Part shown: piece after piece, positions 1 through 8,610 of the stretch
Numbering within the stretch: the stretch's first letter is position 1
Layout of the letters: each line of letters opens with the position of its first letter
Origin: Bacteroidales bacterium UBA3834
Lineage (GTDB): Bacteria > Bacteroidota > Bacteroidia > Bacteroidales > P3
Length of the DNA stretch: 64,000 bases
Assembly (NCBI GenBank): GCA_002392965.1
Contig: DGIA01000006.1
Span: 141,084 to 205,083, forward strand
Direction: 5' to 3'
Program-made: the position numbers and the translations under genes
Notes under the pieces: generated by a model
What the model saw: only the letters and a program-made list of their open reading frames with translations
What the model was told of the DNA's origin: nothing
Databases searched by the model: none

Positions 1-305
1 GAATATTCCGACTGATAGACATCGCGAAGGAAATCTTCGCAGTATTGTTCCAAACTTACCTCCTTGTCGCCAAAGAAGAGTTTGCCGACGGCTTGTGATT
101 GACGGAAGAGATTGTCGATATTGATGCCGACAAGAATCTTGATTTCCTGTGTGGCATCCAACTCCTGTCGCAGTTTGAAATATCCGGAAGAACGAAAATA
201 GCCAACCACGGCATGGAATATGTCGAAGTTGGCCATTGCAGAGGCGATGCCGTGGAACTTGTCCATCAGCGTCGACTCGATATTGTTGAAAAACTTGGTG
301 CTCAT
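1..305 (-). CDS. PLD-like/helicase family protein, N-terminal part (runs off window)
   Basis: The reverse strand reads from an ATG at 303-305 off the left edge without a stop. The first residues, MSTKFFNNIEST followed by HAVVGYFRSSGYFKLR and EIKILVGIN, are the typical start of the large helicase-related proteins whose N-terminal phospholipase-D-like domain precedes a DEAD/DEAH helicase core, often found in restriction or mobile regions. Only about 101 codons are visible, so neither the PLD HKD motif nor the helicase motifs can be checked. The frame stays open upstream of this ATG for about 30 codons, but the family start matches this Met. A promoter-like TATCTTTG lies at 629-636, which would give a leader of roughly 315 nt containing a long hairpin. 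Confidence 0.65.
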   Translation of the reverse strand, partial: MSTKFFNNIESTLMDKFHGIASAMANFDIFHAVVGYFRSSGYFKLRQELDATQEIKILVGINIDNLFRQSQAVGKLFFGDKEVSLEQYCEDFLRDVYQSEY

Positions 306-372
306 AAGGCTCAGCGTTTGACGCGCTTCGCCTTTCAATGAACTACTAATAAAAATCCGCGGACTTCTGTCT

Positions 373-482
373 GGACCGAGGTTCTCGACTACCTATCCCC
401 AAAACGAGAAAGCCCACGGATAAAACCGTGAGCGTTTCTTGCCTTCTCGTTTGGGATTTTGAAATTGTCGAGATTTCGGTCC
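373..482. repeat. 110-bp imperfect inverted repeat, possible structured RNA or leader element
   Basis: Three nested paired segments are visible: 373-389 with 467-482, about 398-410 with 444-455, and 415-419 with 426-430 around the loop ATAAAA. In the outer arm two non-Watson-Crick positions (380/475 and 381/474) are G-U pairs only if the plus strand is the RNA. It sits between the helicase start and its presumed promoter. No terminal direct repeats or neighbouring reverse transcriptase are seen. Function unknown. Confidence 0.6.
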
Positions 483-576
483 ACTTGAAAAGCAAAAACG
501 CTTCTAATTTATGTATTTATTACTATTCTATTTCTCTGTTTCTATCCTGTTTTAGTTGTTGTTTTTATTGAAACTA

Positions 577-608
577 ACACATTAACGCATTCTCACATTA
601 ACGCATTC
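577..608. repeat. Dispersed 16-bp repeat, two units
   Basis: Two units ACACATTAACGCATTC and TCACATTAACGCATTC stand in tandem. The same 16-mer family recurs at 1741, 12511, 12619 and 15782. The second unit overlaps the start of the duplicated promoter segment at 601. Confidence 0.7.
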
Positions 609-637
609 TTTTATGTTATTTCACGCTGCAAAGATAC
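601..637. repeat. Promoter-bearing direct repeat, copy 1
   Basis: These 37 bp match 1522-1557: 22 identical bases at the left end, a 2-3 base difference, then 12 identical bases holding the minus-strand -7 box. The two copies flank the Bro-N gene. In this copy the ATG equivalent (604-606, minus) is followed after one codon by a stop. Confidence 0.7.
629..636 (-). promoter_or_regulatory. Bacteroidota -7 promoter element
   Basis: TATCTTTG on the reverse strand, directed at the helicase gene that starts at 305. It is a copy of the element in front of the Bro-N gene, so it may be a duplicated rather than a dedicated promoter. Confidence 0.5.
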
Positions 638-651
638 AAAATTTTGCAATA

Positions 652-1527
652 TTATTCTATTTCTTTTATTTCAGCGTCTTCCGTAGGCAGCAGGTAATCG
701 GAGGCTCGTTTACGGGAGATGACGCTGTGGCCTATCTGCTTCTCCACCTCCTCGCGAGCCACTTTGGCAGCTTTTCCGCCACTCTGCGCCACCTGCTTGT
801 TCTCCTGCATGGTCTTCGGATTACGGTTACGCGATATCTCGGTGGTGGCAGCTTCAGCCAACGTGTTCAAAGCCAGCTCAAGGGTGGTCATATTATCTCT
901 CAGATTCTCCTTCGTAAGCCCCTTGTAGCGTTTGTATTCGCCTGTATTCATACCGCTCCACGCCTTGGTGAGGATGTTGGTCAGGATGGCGAAGTCTTTC
1001 TGCTCTTTCACCCCCGAACGCTCCCACTCGTCAGTCAGTTCCTTGCGCGTGCGTATGGACTTGAGACGGTTTTCTATCCAGCGTTCGCTATACCCTTGGC
1101 GGCGGTAATCCTCTACGGCCATCTGGAACGTCAACTCGGGGTCGATCATCTGGTCAATGCGTTGCGCGCCCACCTCGGAGAGCCACTGTTTGATAGGCTC
1201 CGCCTTTTTAGACGGAATGGATTGTATGATGCGCAAAATCTGCTCTAAATCAGCGACATCAGTGGCGCGATTCTTGCCGTCGGCAGCCGGCATTTTCAAC
1301 TGCTTACAATTTGTAAGCAGTTCATCGGCACCTTCCCCTTTCAGGCGTTTTTTGAGCACAGCCCAATAGGTGCTCGCTTTGCGTGGAGTGGGTTGCTCGG
1401 TCAATATCTGCACCACATCAACGATGGAGAAATAATACTTCTCTTCCTCTTCGTTCCATGCAACGCGAACCTGCTTGCCTTCAAATATCTGTATGGCATT
1501 CTGCTGGGTCATATTCTCAGTACGCAT
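652..1527 (-). CDS. Bro-N domain protein (BRO/antirepressor family)
   Basis: A 291-aa protein whose residues about 13-105 form a BRO-family N-terminal domain (VRVAWNEEEEKYYFSIVDVV, then LKMPAADGKNRATDVADLEQ), as found in phage antirepressors and DinD-like proteins. The remainder (about 120-291) is helical and basic with a serine-free conserved tail of unknown role. A second Bro-N protein at 20405 carries the same head on a Fic domain. The start is either ATG 1527, within the repeat-derived leader, or ATG 1512 (MTQQNAIQ); the family match begins after both. The -7 box TATCTTTG lies 22 nt upstream. Likely part of a mobile or prophage-derived segment; DNA binding is inferred from the family. Confidence 0.8.
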   Translation of the reverse strand: MRTENMTQQNAIQIFEGKQVRVAWNEEEEKYYFSIVDVVQILTEQPTPRKASTYWAVLKKRLKGEGADELLTNCKQLKMPAADGKNRATDVADLEQILRIIQSIPSKKAEPIKQWLSEVGAQRIDQMIDPELTFQMAVEDYRRQGYSERWIENRLKSIRTRKELTDEWERSGVKEQKDFAILTNILTKAWSGMNTGEYKRYKGLTKENLRDNMTTLELALNTLAEAATTEISRNRNPKTMQENKQVAQSGGKAAKVAREEVEKQIGHSVISRKRASDYLLPTEDAEIKEIE

Positions 1528-1557
1528 TCTTTTATGTTATTTCGACTGCAAAGATAC
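1522..1557. repeat. Promoter-bearing direct repeat, copy 2
   Basis: Partner of 601-637. This copy contains the start codon and the -7 box of the Bro-N gene. Confidence 0.7.
1549..1556 (-). promoter_or_regulatory. Bacteroidota -7 promoter element for the Bro-N gene
   Basis: TATCTTTG on the reverse strand, 22 nt upstream of ATG 1527. Confidence 0.75.
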
Positions 1558-1580
1558 GCATTTTTTCCGAAACAGAAAAA

Positions 1581-2369
1581 TCAATTATCTGAACCAACTG
1601 TAATGGTGCCGATGAATATCGACGGCGACACACGCCTATTGATATTGCGGTGGCTCTTGTCGGCTTTCTTCTCGTCGGGGGAGAGGGTCGAGACACAGGC
1701 GGTATTGGCGGCCTCGACGATGGCATAGAGGTGATAATTGAATGTGTTATCGTGTGAATGTGTGAATGCGTTAGTCTGATTTGCTTGTTTACCCCTTGTT
1801 TCATTCATGTTGTTTGATGCTATTTCATCGCTGAGGTCGGGCAGGTCGAAGGCGATGCTGGCAGCTCGCCGCTCGGCACAGGCCACAAGTTGGCAGACCT
1901 CCATCTGAAACTCGACAGCATAGATGAAGACTACATCGTCGAGGTTGGCATAATCAACACTGCTGCAGGGCTCGAACTGTAGCTCCACGTGCAGGCCATC
2001 GGCATGGCAATTGGTAAAACCCACAGGGGCTATCGGGCCGGTGGAGAGAATCAGGCGGGGATAGTCGATATGCACCGTGCCATCGGTGTAGGTGAAGCAT
2101 TGCTTGTTGATGCTGGCAAACTCGTTGTTCTCGACATGCCCGTGGGCGTGGGCCACCTTGGCGAGGCCGCGCTGGATGACGGAGCCGGGGATGGAGGAGG
2201 TGTGCTGCATGGCCTTGAAGAGCGCACGCTGCCGCAGCTGCGCCTCCGACTTGTTGTCGGTGAACGACGTGGCCTTGCTGCGGCTGAACTGCTTGCCGAA
2301 GCGGGTGTAGAAGACACGGTCGCCGATGGTGCCTGTCTGCTCTATGATGGATGGTTTTACCTTTGCCAT
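1581..2369 (-). CDS. Hypothetical protein, DUF6266-like
   Basis: A 262-aa protein from ATG 2369 (MAKVKPSIIEQTGTIGDRVF). The start was chosen over the longer frame because the N-terminal region resembles Bacteroidota DUF6266-type proteins, which begin with a short glycine-containing segment followed by a basic, phage-structural-like stretch; this assignment is tentative. There is no signal peptide or membrane segment. Residues about 200-220 (TNAFTHSHDNTFN) are encoded by a copy of the dispersed 16-bp repeat, which lies in frame within the gene. The last part is rich in Arg and Lys. Its neighbours suggest a mobile region. No function can be assigned. Confidence 0.6.
   Translation of the reverse strand: MAKVKPSIIEQTGTIGDRVFYTRFGKQFSRSKATSFTDNKSEAQLRQRALFKAMQHTSSIPGSVIQRGLAKVAHAHGHVENNEFASINKQCFTYTDGTVHIDYPRLILSTGPIAPVGFTNCHADGLHVELQFEPCSSVDYANLDDVVFIYAVEFQMEVCQLVACAERRAASIAFDLPDLSDEIASNNMNETRGKQANQTNAFTHSHDNTFNYHLYAIVEAANTACVSTLSPDEKKADKSHRNINRRVSPSIFIGTITVGSDN
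1741..1778. repeat. Dispersed 16-bp repeat inside a coding region
   Basis: A degenerate copy of the 16-mer family (reverse strand: ACTAACGCATTC, ACACATTC, ACACGATAACACATTC) read in frame by the hypothetical gene 1581-2369. Confidence 0.55.
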
Positions 2370-2654
2370 AGTATAGGTATTACCCCGAAGGGAATCTGAA
2401 TACAATCTGATATAATGAAGAACGGAGGAACAATATATTTAGTATAGAGTTACCATATAGGCACCCAAAACGGGAACAACAGGGGAGCAATAGGGGAGCA
2501 AAACCAATAGAGTACTATATGGCAATATATCAGGGATATATGATTTACTATAACTTCGTCTTTGACCCAACACAAGCAGCAAACAATAATCATTGTATAA
2601 CAAGCACTTGTAAATTTAATTCACTTTTTTTGCGAATATATTAAAAAAAGTATG
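2370..2654. other. AT-rich intergenic region
   Basis: No gene seen. It holds a short direct repeat AGGGGAGCAATAGGGGAGCAA near 2490 and several TATAT tracts. No clear minus-strand TAnnTTTG box for the hypothetical gene was found. Confidence 0.5.
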
Positions 2655-2662
2655 TATCTTTG
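2655..2662 (+). promoter_or_regulatory. Promoter of the higBA pair
   Basis: TATCTTTG ends 9 nt before the toxin ATG. With the usual start point about 6-7 nt past this box, the transcript would have a leader of only a few bases. Confidence 0.75.
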
Positions 2663-2671
2663 CATCTCGAA

Positions 2672-2989
2672 ATGAAGATAACTTTTGACAAAGAATATTT
2701 GAAAGACCTGTATGTTACAGGAAGTTCTTCCGACAAGAAACATCGTTTCCAACCAGATGTTGTGAGGCGATATATCAAAACGGTAGATCTTATGATTGAA
2801 TCGGAGAATGTCAACATGCTATCTTTATGGAAAGGGTTGCATTACGAACACCTGCATGGAGAAAAAGAAGGATTCTCTTCGGTAAGGGTGACACAAAAGT
2901 ATCGCATCGAATTCACCGAACACATCGAAGGTAACGAACAGGTGGCAACAATATGCAATATAACAGAATTGTCAAACCATTATAAATAA
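2672..2989 (+). CDS. higB: RelE/HigB-family toxin
   Basis: A 105-aa protein (MKITFDKEYLKDLY...) with the compact RelE/HigB fold: DVVRRYIKTVDLM helix, LWKGLHYEHLHGEK, then SVRVTQKYRIEFTEH, where the basic and aromatic strand residues expected for an mRNA interferase are present. An upstream TTG at 2660 extends the frame but lies inside the promoter box, so ATG 2672 is used. The antitoxin follows after 9 nt. By family, the toxin cleaves mRNA at the ribosome and is neutralised by the downstream HigA. Substrate preference cannot be read from sequence. Confidence 0.88.
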   Translation: MKITFDKEYLKDLYVTGSSSDKKHRFQPDVVRRYIKTVDLMIESENVNMLSLWKGLHYEHLHGEKEGFSSVRVTQKYRIEFTEHIEGNEQVATICNITELSNHYK

Positions 2990-2998
2990 CATATTACC

Positions 2999-3343
2999 AT
3001 GGTACACGTTGAAGGAGTAAAAGACGATATGATTGCCAATAACCTAACACCATTTTATTCGACCCATCCAGGTGAAGTGATAAAAGACGAACTGGAAGCC
3101 CGTAACATTTCACAGCGAGCCTTTGCTCAGTCGGTTGGTATGTCATACTCGGTACTGAACGAGATACTGAACGCTCACCGTGCGCTGACAACAACCACTG
3201 CATTGCTGTTCGAGGCTGCTCTGGATGTGCCGGCCGATGTTTTGATGCGCTTGCAGACCAAATACAATCTACAGACGGCCCGCAAAAACAAGGAGACTAT
3301 CAGCTGGATGGAAAACATCCGTCGTGCAGCAGCCGTGTTATAG
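2999..3343 (+). CDS. higA: HigA-family antitoxin (XRE helix-turn-helix)
   Basis: A 114-aa protein with the HigA signature THPGEVIKDELEARNISQ followed by a helix-turn-helix (QRAFAQSVGMSYSVLNEILN, residues about 39-58) and a C-terminal dimerisation region. It lies 9 nt downstream of the toxin gene, the toxin-first order typical of HigBA. By family it binds the toxin and represses its own promoter; no operator could be pinned down beyond the AT-rich promoter region at 2640-2670. A second in-frame ATG at about 3029 is a possible alternative start. The pair ends at a strong terminator shared with pnp. Confidence 0.88.
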   Translation: MVHVEGVKDDMIANNLTPFYSTHPGEVIKDELEARNISQRAFAQSVGMSYSVLNEILNAHRALTTTTALLFEAALDVPADVLMRLQTKYNLQTARKNKETISWMENIRRAAAVL

Positions 3344-3365
3344 ACTTACATAAAACCTTTATAAA

Positions 3366-3401
3366 ACATAGAAGCGAGGCCGTATGGTCTCGCTTCTATG
3401 T
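3366..3401. terminator. Bidirectional terminator between higA and pnp
   Basis: A perfect 13-bp stem (ACATAGAAGCGAG with its complement) around a 10-nt loop, flanked by A-rich sequence on the left and T-rich sequence on the right. It serves two convergent genes. Confidence 0.8.
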
Positions 3402-3425
3402 TATTTAAAGTATTTGTTTGACCGA

Positions 3426-5705
3426 TTAGCGACGGCGGCCTTCGCCGTTGCCGCTGGAGCGGCGCTCGCCACCGTTACCGCCTTCACGACGGCCATGACC
3501 ACCACGGTCGCCGTCCTTGCGGGGACCACGGTCGCCACCTTCGCGGCGCGGGCCACGGGCGGGCTTCTCCTCGACATAGCCTTCGGGCTTGGGCAGGAGG
3601 GCCTTGCGGCTGAGCTTGATCTTGCCGTTCTTCTCGTCGAAGGCGATGACCTTCACCTGGAACTCGTCGCCTTCCTTGATGAGGCCTTCGAGGGTGGCGG
3701 GGTGACCCCACTCGTACTCGCTGATGTGCATCAGACCTTCCTTGCCGGGCAGGAACTCCATGAAGGCGCCGAACTCGACAATCGAGACGACCTTGGCATT
3801 GAAGATATCACCAACCTCGGGGACGGTGCAGATGTCCTTGATCCACTTGAGGGCGGCAGCGATGTCGTCCTTGTTCGACGAGGCAACGTCGACAATGCCG
3901 AACTCGCCTTCCTCTTCGATATTGATGATGGTGTTGGTCTCGGCCTGAATCTTCTGGATGACCTCGCCACCCTTGCCGATGACGGCACCGATGAAGTCTT
4001 TCGGAATCTTGATCTGCTCGATGCGGGGCACGAAGTCTTTGTAGTCCTGACGGGGTTCGGGGATGGTCTCGAGGATCTTGTCGAGGATGTAGAGACGACC
4101 CTGGCGGGCTTGCTCGAGGGCCTTGGCCAACACGTCGTAGCTGAGGCCGTCGACCTTGATGTCCATCTGGCAGGCGGTGATACCGTCGCGGGTGCCGCAG
4201 ACCTTGAAGTCCATGTCGCCGAGGTGGTCCTCGTCGCCGAGGATGTCGCTCAGCACGGCCCACTTGTCACCTTTCGAGATGAGACCCATGGCGATACCGG
4301 CCACGGGCTTGCGCAGCTTGACGCCGGCATCCATCAGCGCCATGCAACCGGCACAGACGGTGGCCATCGAGCTGGAACCGTTACTCTCGAGGATGTCGGA
4401 GACCACGCGGATGGTGTAGGGGCATTCCTCCTCGGTGGGCAGAACCTCCTTGAGGGCGCGCCAGGCCAGGTGGCCGTGGCCCACCTCGCGGCGGCTGGTG
4501 CTGCCACTGCGCTTGACTTCGCCAGTGGCGAAGCCGGGGAAGTTGTAGTGCAGCAGGAAGCGGCGGGTGCCCTCGATGACGGCACCGTCGATCTTCTGCT
4601 CGTCAAGCTTGGTGCCCAGCGTGCAGGTGCTGAGGGACTGCGTCTCGCCGCGGGTGAAGATGGCGCTACCGTGGGCCGAAGGCAGGTAGTCGGTCTCGCA
4701 CCAGATGGGGCGGATCTCGTCGAGCTGACGGCCGTCGAGACGGGTGCGCTCGTTAAGCACCATGTCGCGCATGGCTTCGCGCTCGGTGTCATGATAGTAG
4801 CGGTCGATCATGAACTTGATCTCGTCGGTGAGGGTTTCCTCGGTATAGTTGGCATCAATGAACTCCTGCTTGATGGCGGCGAAGCCGTCCTCGCGCTGGT
4901 GCTTGTTGGCGATGCCCTGCTTGCTGAAGTCGTAGCACTTCTGGTAGACGGCGTCGCGCACACGCTGGCGCAGCTCCTCGTCGTTCACCTCGTGGCAGTA
5001 TTCGCGCTTCTCGGTCTTGCCGGCTTCGACGGTGAGTTCGTCGAGTACGCGGCACTGGATCTTGATGGCCTCGTGGGCAGCCTTGAGGGCGTTGAGCATC
5101 ACGTCCTCGCTGACCTCCTTCATTTCGCCTTCCACCATCATGATGTTGTCGGCGGTGGCGGCCACGATGAGGTCAAGGTCGGCGCGCTCAATGTCCTCCA
5201 TGGGGGTGTTGATGACATACTTGCCGTCGAGGTAGCTCACGCGCACCTCGCTGACAGGACCGTTGAAGGGGATGTCGCTGACGGCGAGGGCCGAAGCGGC
5301 AGCCAGAGCTGCCAGCTGGTCGGGCATGGTGTCTTTGTCGCCGCTGATGAGGGTGATGCTGACCTGCACCTCGGCGTGGAAATTGTCGGGGAAGAGGGGA
5401 CGCAGGGCACGGTCGACCAGGCGGGCGATGAGGATCTCATGCTCCGAGGGACGGGCCTCGCGCTTGAAGAAACCGCCGGGGAAGCGACCCATGGCGGCGT
5501 ATTTTTCCTGATAGTCAACGGTGAGGGGCATGAAGTCGACGTTCTCGCCCACCTCTTTCTTCGAGCAGACGGTGGCCAGAAGCATCGTGTCGTTCATGCG
5601 GACAACGGCAGCGCCGTCGGCCTGTTTGGCCAGCTTGCCGGTCTCGATTTCGATCATGCGGCCGTCGCCGAGGTCGAAACGCTTAGTGATAATGTGTTCG
5701 TTCAT
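3426..5705 (-). CDS. pnp: Polyribonucleotide nucleotidyltransferase (PNPase)
   Basis: A 759-aa phosphorolytic 3'-5' exoribonuclease. Domains in order: RNase PH-like domain 1 (about 1-145), helical linker, RNase PH-like domain 2 (about 310-545, with [16 protein letters not shown]), KH (about 555-615, [11 protein letters not shown]), S1 (about 620-690) and a C-terminal tail of about 50 residues rich in RGG-like repeats ([10 protein letters not shown]). The length fits Bacteroidota PNPases; the RGG-type tail is an addition to the core fold and probably binds RNA. It is a single-gene transcript: its promoter is at 5834-5841 and its leader contains a 10-bp hairpin. The opposite strand has a very long open frame that is only a codon-bias shadow. 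Confidence 0.97.
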   Translation of the reverse strand: MNEHIITKRFDLGDGRMIEIETGKLAKQADGAAVVRMNDTMLLATVCSKKEVGENVDFMPLTVDYQEKYAAMGRFPGGFFKREARPSEHEILIARLVDRALRPLFPDNFHAEVQVSITLISGDKDTMPDQLAALAAASALAVSDIPFNGPVSEVRVSYLDGKYVINTPMEDIERADLDLIVAATADNIMMVEGEMKEVSEDVMLNALKAAHEAIKIQCRVLDELTVEAGKTEKREYCHEVNDEELRQRVRDAVYQKCYDFSKQGIANKHQREDGFAAIKQEFIDANYTEETLTDEIKFMIDRYYHDTEREAMRDMVLNERTRLDGRQLDEIRPIWCETDYLPSAHGSAIFTRGETQSLSTCTLGTKLDEQKIDGAVIEGTRRFLLHYNFPGFATGEVKRSGSTSRREVGHGHLAWRALKEVLPTEEECPYTIRVVSDILESNGSSSMATVCAGCMALMDAGVKLRKPVAGIAMGLISKGDKWAVLSDILGDEDHLGDMDFKVCGTRDGITACQMDIKVDGLSYDVLAKALEQARQGRLYILDKILETIPEPRQDYKDFVPRIEQIKIPKDFIGAVIGKGGEVIQKIQAETNTIINIEEEGEFGIVDVASSNKDDIAAALKWIKDICTVPEVGDIFNAKVVSIVEFGAFMEFLPGKEGLMHISEYEWGHPATLEGLIKEGDEFQVKVIAFDEKNGKIKLSRKALLPKPEGYVEEKPARGPRREGGDRGPRKDGDRGGHGRREGGNGGERRSSGNGEGRRR

Positions 5706-5739
5706 TTTGTTTTTTATTGTTTTCTATTACTTTACCGCA

Positions 5740-5762
5740 GCCTCGAGGACCGTCCCCGAGGC
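5740..5762 (-). promoter_or_regulatory. Hairpin in the pnp leader
   Basis: A 23-nt hairpin of 10 pairs (one G-U) with a 3-nt loop, about 35 nt upstream of the pnp start codon. PNPase autoregulates through a leader stem-loop in enterobacteria; a similar role here is inference. Confidence 0.5.
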
Positions 5763-5833
5763 CCATAAAAGTGTTAATATTCAAAGTTCTATCTCCATCG
5801 TCGGGCATCTAAAGACCGGCAAAAAAGAAAGTG

Positions 5834-5841
5834 CAAAGATA
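5834..5841 (-). promoter_or_regulatory. pnp promoter -7 element
   Basis: TATCTTTG on the reverse strand, about 130 nt upstream of pnp. It is divergent from the promoter at 5895. Confidence 0.75.
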
Positions 5842-5894
5842 CAATAAATTCCTGACATACAGAAAAAAGATTTGGCCGAATAAGAAAAAGTTAG

Positions 5895-5902
5895 TATCTT
5901 TG
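5895..5902 (+). promoter_or_regulatory. Promoter of the partner-switching operon
   Basis: TATCTTTG with a TTTGG -33 element at about 5871. The first gene starts 90 nt downstream. Confidence 0.75.
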
Positions 5903-5992
5903 CATTTTTAAAATAACAGCTTTGAAACTATAGCAAACACGGCTATTCTTCAATAAAACATAGCAAAGACAAACAATTAATAATTCGAGAAT

Positions 5993-6736
5993 ATGAGCAC
6001 TCTAACAAACCTTCCCGACCTGCTGGGCCTACATTTCGGCAACCCACTCGGTCTGACGCCGCTGGCAATGCTGATTATCATTTTACTCGTGGTAGGAGTC
6101 ATGACCTATTTCAACCACCAGATACGCTACCGTGACGGAGGCCGCTACTATCCCATACTATACACTCTTTTCGGAGTGTCGCTGGCAGCAGTATTCTACT
6201 ACGTGTTCCAGGCCGACCTGCCGAAGATTGGAGACGCCGCCTGCATTGGCTGGCACTGCCGCTCATCACTGGTCGGAGGCGTAGCATGGGCTATTGTCGG
6301 CATAGCGCTGACCACTTTAGTATCGTTTGGTTTGTTTATCGCCACTATGCAAATCGTCGCCCAGCTCTCGGTAGAAGCCGGAATGTCGCTGGAAGAGAAA
6401 CGCTGGAAAGAGTGGAAATGGGGACTGGGCATCGTCCTTTTAGGTGTTTCGGTGACCGGCATAACCTTCGAGATTAACCAGAGCATAGGAAGCTGGGCTT
6501 TGCTAGTAACAGCACTGGCTACTGTAGCTTTTGTAATCTTCAAAATAGTGCGCGACACCATCTACTGCGGCAAGTTTCTCTGGGCTCTGCTCATCGGCTT
6601 GGTGTTCCTGCTGGGTACCGCCGCATCAATGGCCCTCTTCCTTGAGGTGATACACGCATGTGTTTATCTAGTCGTATTCCTTGTCACCTTCCTTTCGATG
6701 GCAAAAGCCCGAAAGAAAAAACCATCTAAGAAATGA
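5993..6736 (+). CDS. Multi-spanning membrane protein, unknown function
   Basis: A 247-aa inner-membrane protein with about six or seven hydrophobic segments (for example PLAMLIIILLVVGVMTYF at about 23-40 and WALLIGLVFLLGTAASMAL near 200) and a basic C-terminal tail ending KARKKKPSKK. I do not recognise the family. Its stop overlaps the start of the SpoIIE-type phosphatase by 4 nt (ATGA), so the two are translationally coupled and it may be a sensor or membrane partner of that phosphatase. Two Cys residues occur in a predicted loop (AACIGWHCRS). It is the first gene of the operon. Confidence 0.75.
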   Translation: MSTLTNLPDLLGLHFGNPLGLTPLAMLIIILLVVGVMTYFNHQIRYRDGGRYYPILYTLFGVSLAAVFYYVFQADLPKIGDAACIGWHCRSSLVGGVAWAIVGIALTTLVSFGLFIATMQIVAQLSVEAGMSLEEKRWKEWKWGLGIVLLGVSVTGITFEINQSIGSWALLVTALATVAFVIFKIVRDTIYCGKFLWALLIGLVFLLGTAASMALFLEVIHACVYLVVFLVTFLSMAKARKKKPSKK

Positions 6737-8607
6737 AAAAGCCCAAATCGTTTTCGCGTCGGCTTAGCCGGCGGGTAACCATATTTGTTGCCATCATATT
6801 TGTTGCGCAACTGGTTGTCGTCGGGCTGACTTCCAACAAGATTATCGCCGACGAAGCGGCTGTCTCCACACGCCACATGCTTCACGGGACCATCAGCGAG
6901 ATAGAACTCCCACTGGGTAAGATTGAGATAGCCACAGGAACTGTGGCTGCCCTCATATCGTCAATGTCCGATGTGAACTATGCGGGGATGGTGATGAACC
7001 GCACCGTGGAGGTCGACTCGCTCATCTGCGGCGGCTCGGTGATATTCCCCACCGCCCAAGGTCCCCAGGCACTTATGAGTTATCAGGACTCGACAGGTAC
7101 GGTCCACAGCTACCCCCTGACGGGTGGATGGAAAGACGACTCGTGGGTGTGCCGCGCCCTTGCCTATGTCGACAAAGTCCGCGCTCCATTCTGGGTCGAA
7201 CCCTATCAGGCCGAGGGGAAACGCGACTTGCGTGTGATTGCCTATTGCTATCCCATCTACCGTGTGACAGGTGACGACAGCGTGCTCTATGCCGTGGTAT
7301 CATCCGAGCTGCCTGTCGACTGGATAGAGCACAAGTGCAAGTCGCTGCGCCCCTACCCCCACTCGTTGACCACCATAGTGTGCGGAAACTCCATCATCGG
7401 ACTGCACGACAGCGTGCTCATTGCGCAGATTCAAACAGCATTTGCCGAGGACAAGCAATTGCAGGAACTGCAAGAGGATATGAAACGCGGAGTGGACAGC
7501 ATGCGCCGCATAGGTTCCGGTGCCACCTTGGGTTATGTCGTTTACGGCCCACTGCACAACGGATGGATGGCGTCAGTGGTGTGCCAATACAAGGAAGTGC
7601 TACGCCGCTCCTCTTTGATGCATACCAATCTGCTTATCATTGGGCTTATCGTCATTACTCTACTCTATATCATCTGCCGTCTCGTCATCCATCGTATGAC
7701 AACACCCATCACACAACTCTCCGATGCCGCACTGCGCATGGCCAAGGGTGACTTGAACACCCAACTGCCCGAGATCAAGAGCGGCGACGAGATGATGCAC
7801 TTGCACGACTCGTTCGTCTATATGCAAAACTCCATCACCGACTATATCAACGAACTGAAGACCACCACAGCCGCCAACGAGCGCATGGAATCGGAACTCG
7901 GTGTGGCACGCAACATACAGATGGGCATGCTCCGCACCGACTTCCCCGAGAATGTCGCAGCGCTGCTGGTTCCCGCCAAGGAAGTGGGCGGCGACCTCTA
8001 CGACTTTGTCCAGAAGGGTGACTACCTCTACTTCACCATCGGCGACGTCTCGGGCAAAGGCGTTCCTGCCTCGCTGATGATGGCCATCACCCGCGCCGGA
8101 CTCCGCTTTGTGGCCGGTATGGAGCAGACGATGGACAAACTGCTCGAACGCATCAACGTCAGCGTCACCGACACCAACTCGAACGACATGTTCGTAACCC
8201 TTTTCATGGGCCGCGTCAACCTCAAGACCCGCCACATGGAATACTGCAACGCTGGACACAACCCCATCATCGTTGTGCCGCCCGACAGCAAGCCCTACTT
8301 CCTCAAAATCAAGCCCAACCTGGCCATTGGCCTTTTCGACGACTTCGTTTACCAAGCCGAAAGCCTCGACCTGGCCGCCGGCACCCGCCTCGTGCTCTAC
8401 ACCGACGGAGTAAACGAAGCCGAACGCAATGATAAGAGCCTCTTCGGCAACGACCGACTGCTGACATGGGCAGCGAGCGACTTGGTGCGCAACACCGCAA
8501 CCACTGATAAAGAAGTGGTCGACGACCTCTACAAGACCGTGCAGCAGTTCACCGAAGGCACCCCCCAGAACGACGACATCACCATTATGAGCATCTTAAT
8601 CCAATAA
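6733..8607 (+). CDS. SpoIIE/RsbU-type membrane protein phosphatase with HAMP domain
   Basis: A 624-aa sensor phosphatase: transmembrane helix at about 15-33, a periplasmic sensing domain to about 297, a second helix about 299-317, HAMP about 315-370 (ITQLSDAALRMAKGDLNTQL), a short coiled coil, then a PP2C-type SpoIIE domain with the metal-binding motifs GGDLYDF (about 420), IGDVSGKGVPASLM (about 437), LYTDGVNEA (about 555) and the terminal QNDDIT. By family it dephosphorylates a phospho-serine on a STAS protein; the likely substrate is encoded at 9173. The anti-sigma-like kinase begins 3 nt after its stop. The signal sensed by the periplasmic part is unknown. Confidence 0.92.
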   Translation: MKKPKSFSRRLSRRVTIFVAIIFVAQLVVVGLTSNKIIADEAAVSTRHMLHGTISEIELPLGKIEIATGTVAALISSMSDVNYAGMVMNRTVEVDSLICGGSVIFPTAQGPQALMSYQDSTGTVHSYPLTGGWKDDSWVCRALAYVDKVRAPFWVEPYQAEGKRDLRVIAYCYPIYRVTGDDSVLYAVVSSELPVDWIEHKCKSLRPYPHSLTTIVCGNSIIGLHDSVLIAQIQTAFAEDKQLQELQEDMKRGVDSMRRIGSGATLGYVVYGPLHNGWMASVVCQYKEVLRRSSLMHTNLLIIGLIVITLLYIICRLVIHRMTTPITQLSDAALRMAKGDLNTQLPEIKSGDEMMHLHDSFVYMQNSITDYINELKTTTAANERMESELGVARNIQMGMLRTDFPENVAALLVPAKEVGGDLYDFVQKGDYLYFTIGDVSGKGVPASLMMAITRAGLRFVAGMEQTMDKLLERINVSVTDTNSNDMFVTLFMGRVNLKTRHMEYCNAGHNPIIVVPPDSKPYFLKIKPNLAIGLFDDFVYQAESLDLAAGTRLVLYTDGVNEAERNDKSLFGNDRLLTWAASDLVRNTATTDKEVVDDLYKTVQQFTEGTPQNDDITIMSILIQ

Positions 8608-8610
8608 ATA

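Noticed and set aside
373..482. A retron msr-msd, an integron attC site or a MITE
   Set aside because: No reverse transcriptase or integrase is nearby, attC core motifs are absent, and there is no target-site duplication at the ends.
3384..5768. A 794-codon open frame on the plus strand opposite pnp
   Set aside because: It is Ala/Val/Leu/Asp-rich low-complexity sequence mirroring the GC-rich codon use of pnp, with no family features; pnp is certain.
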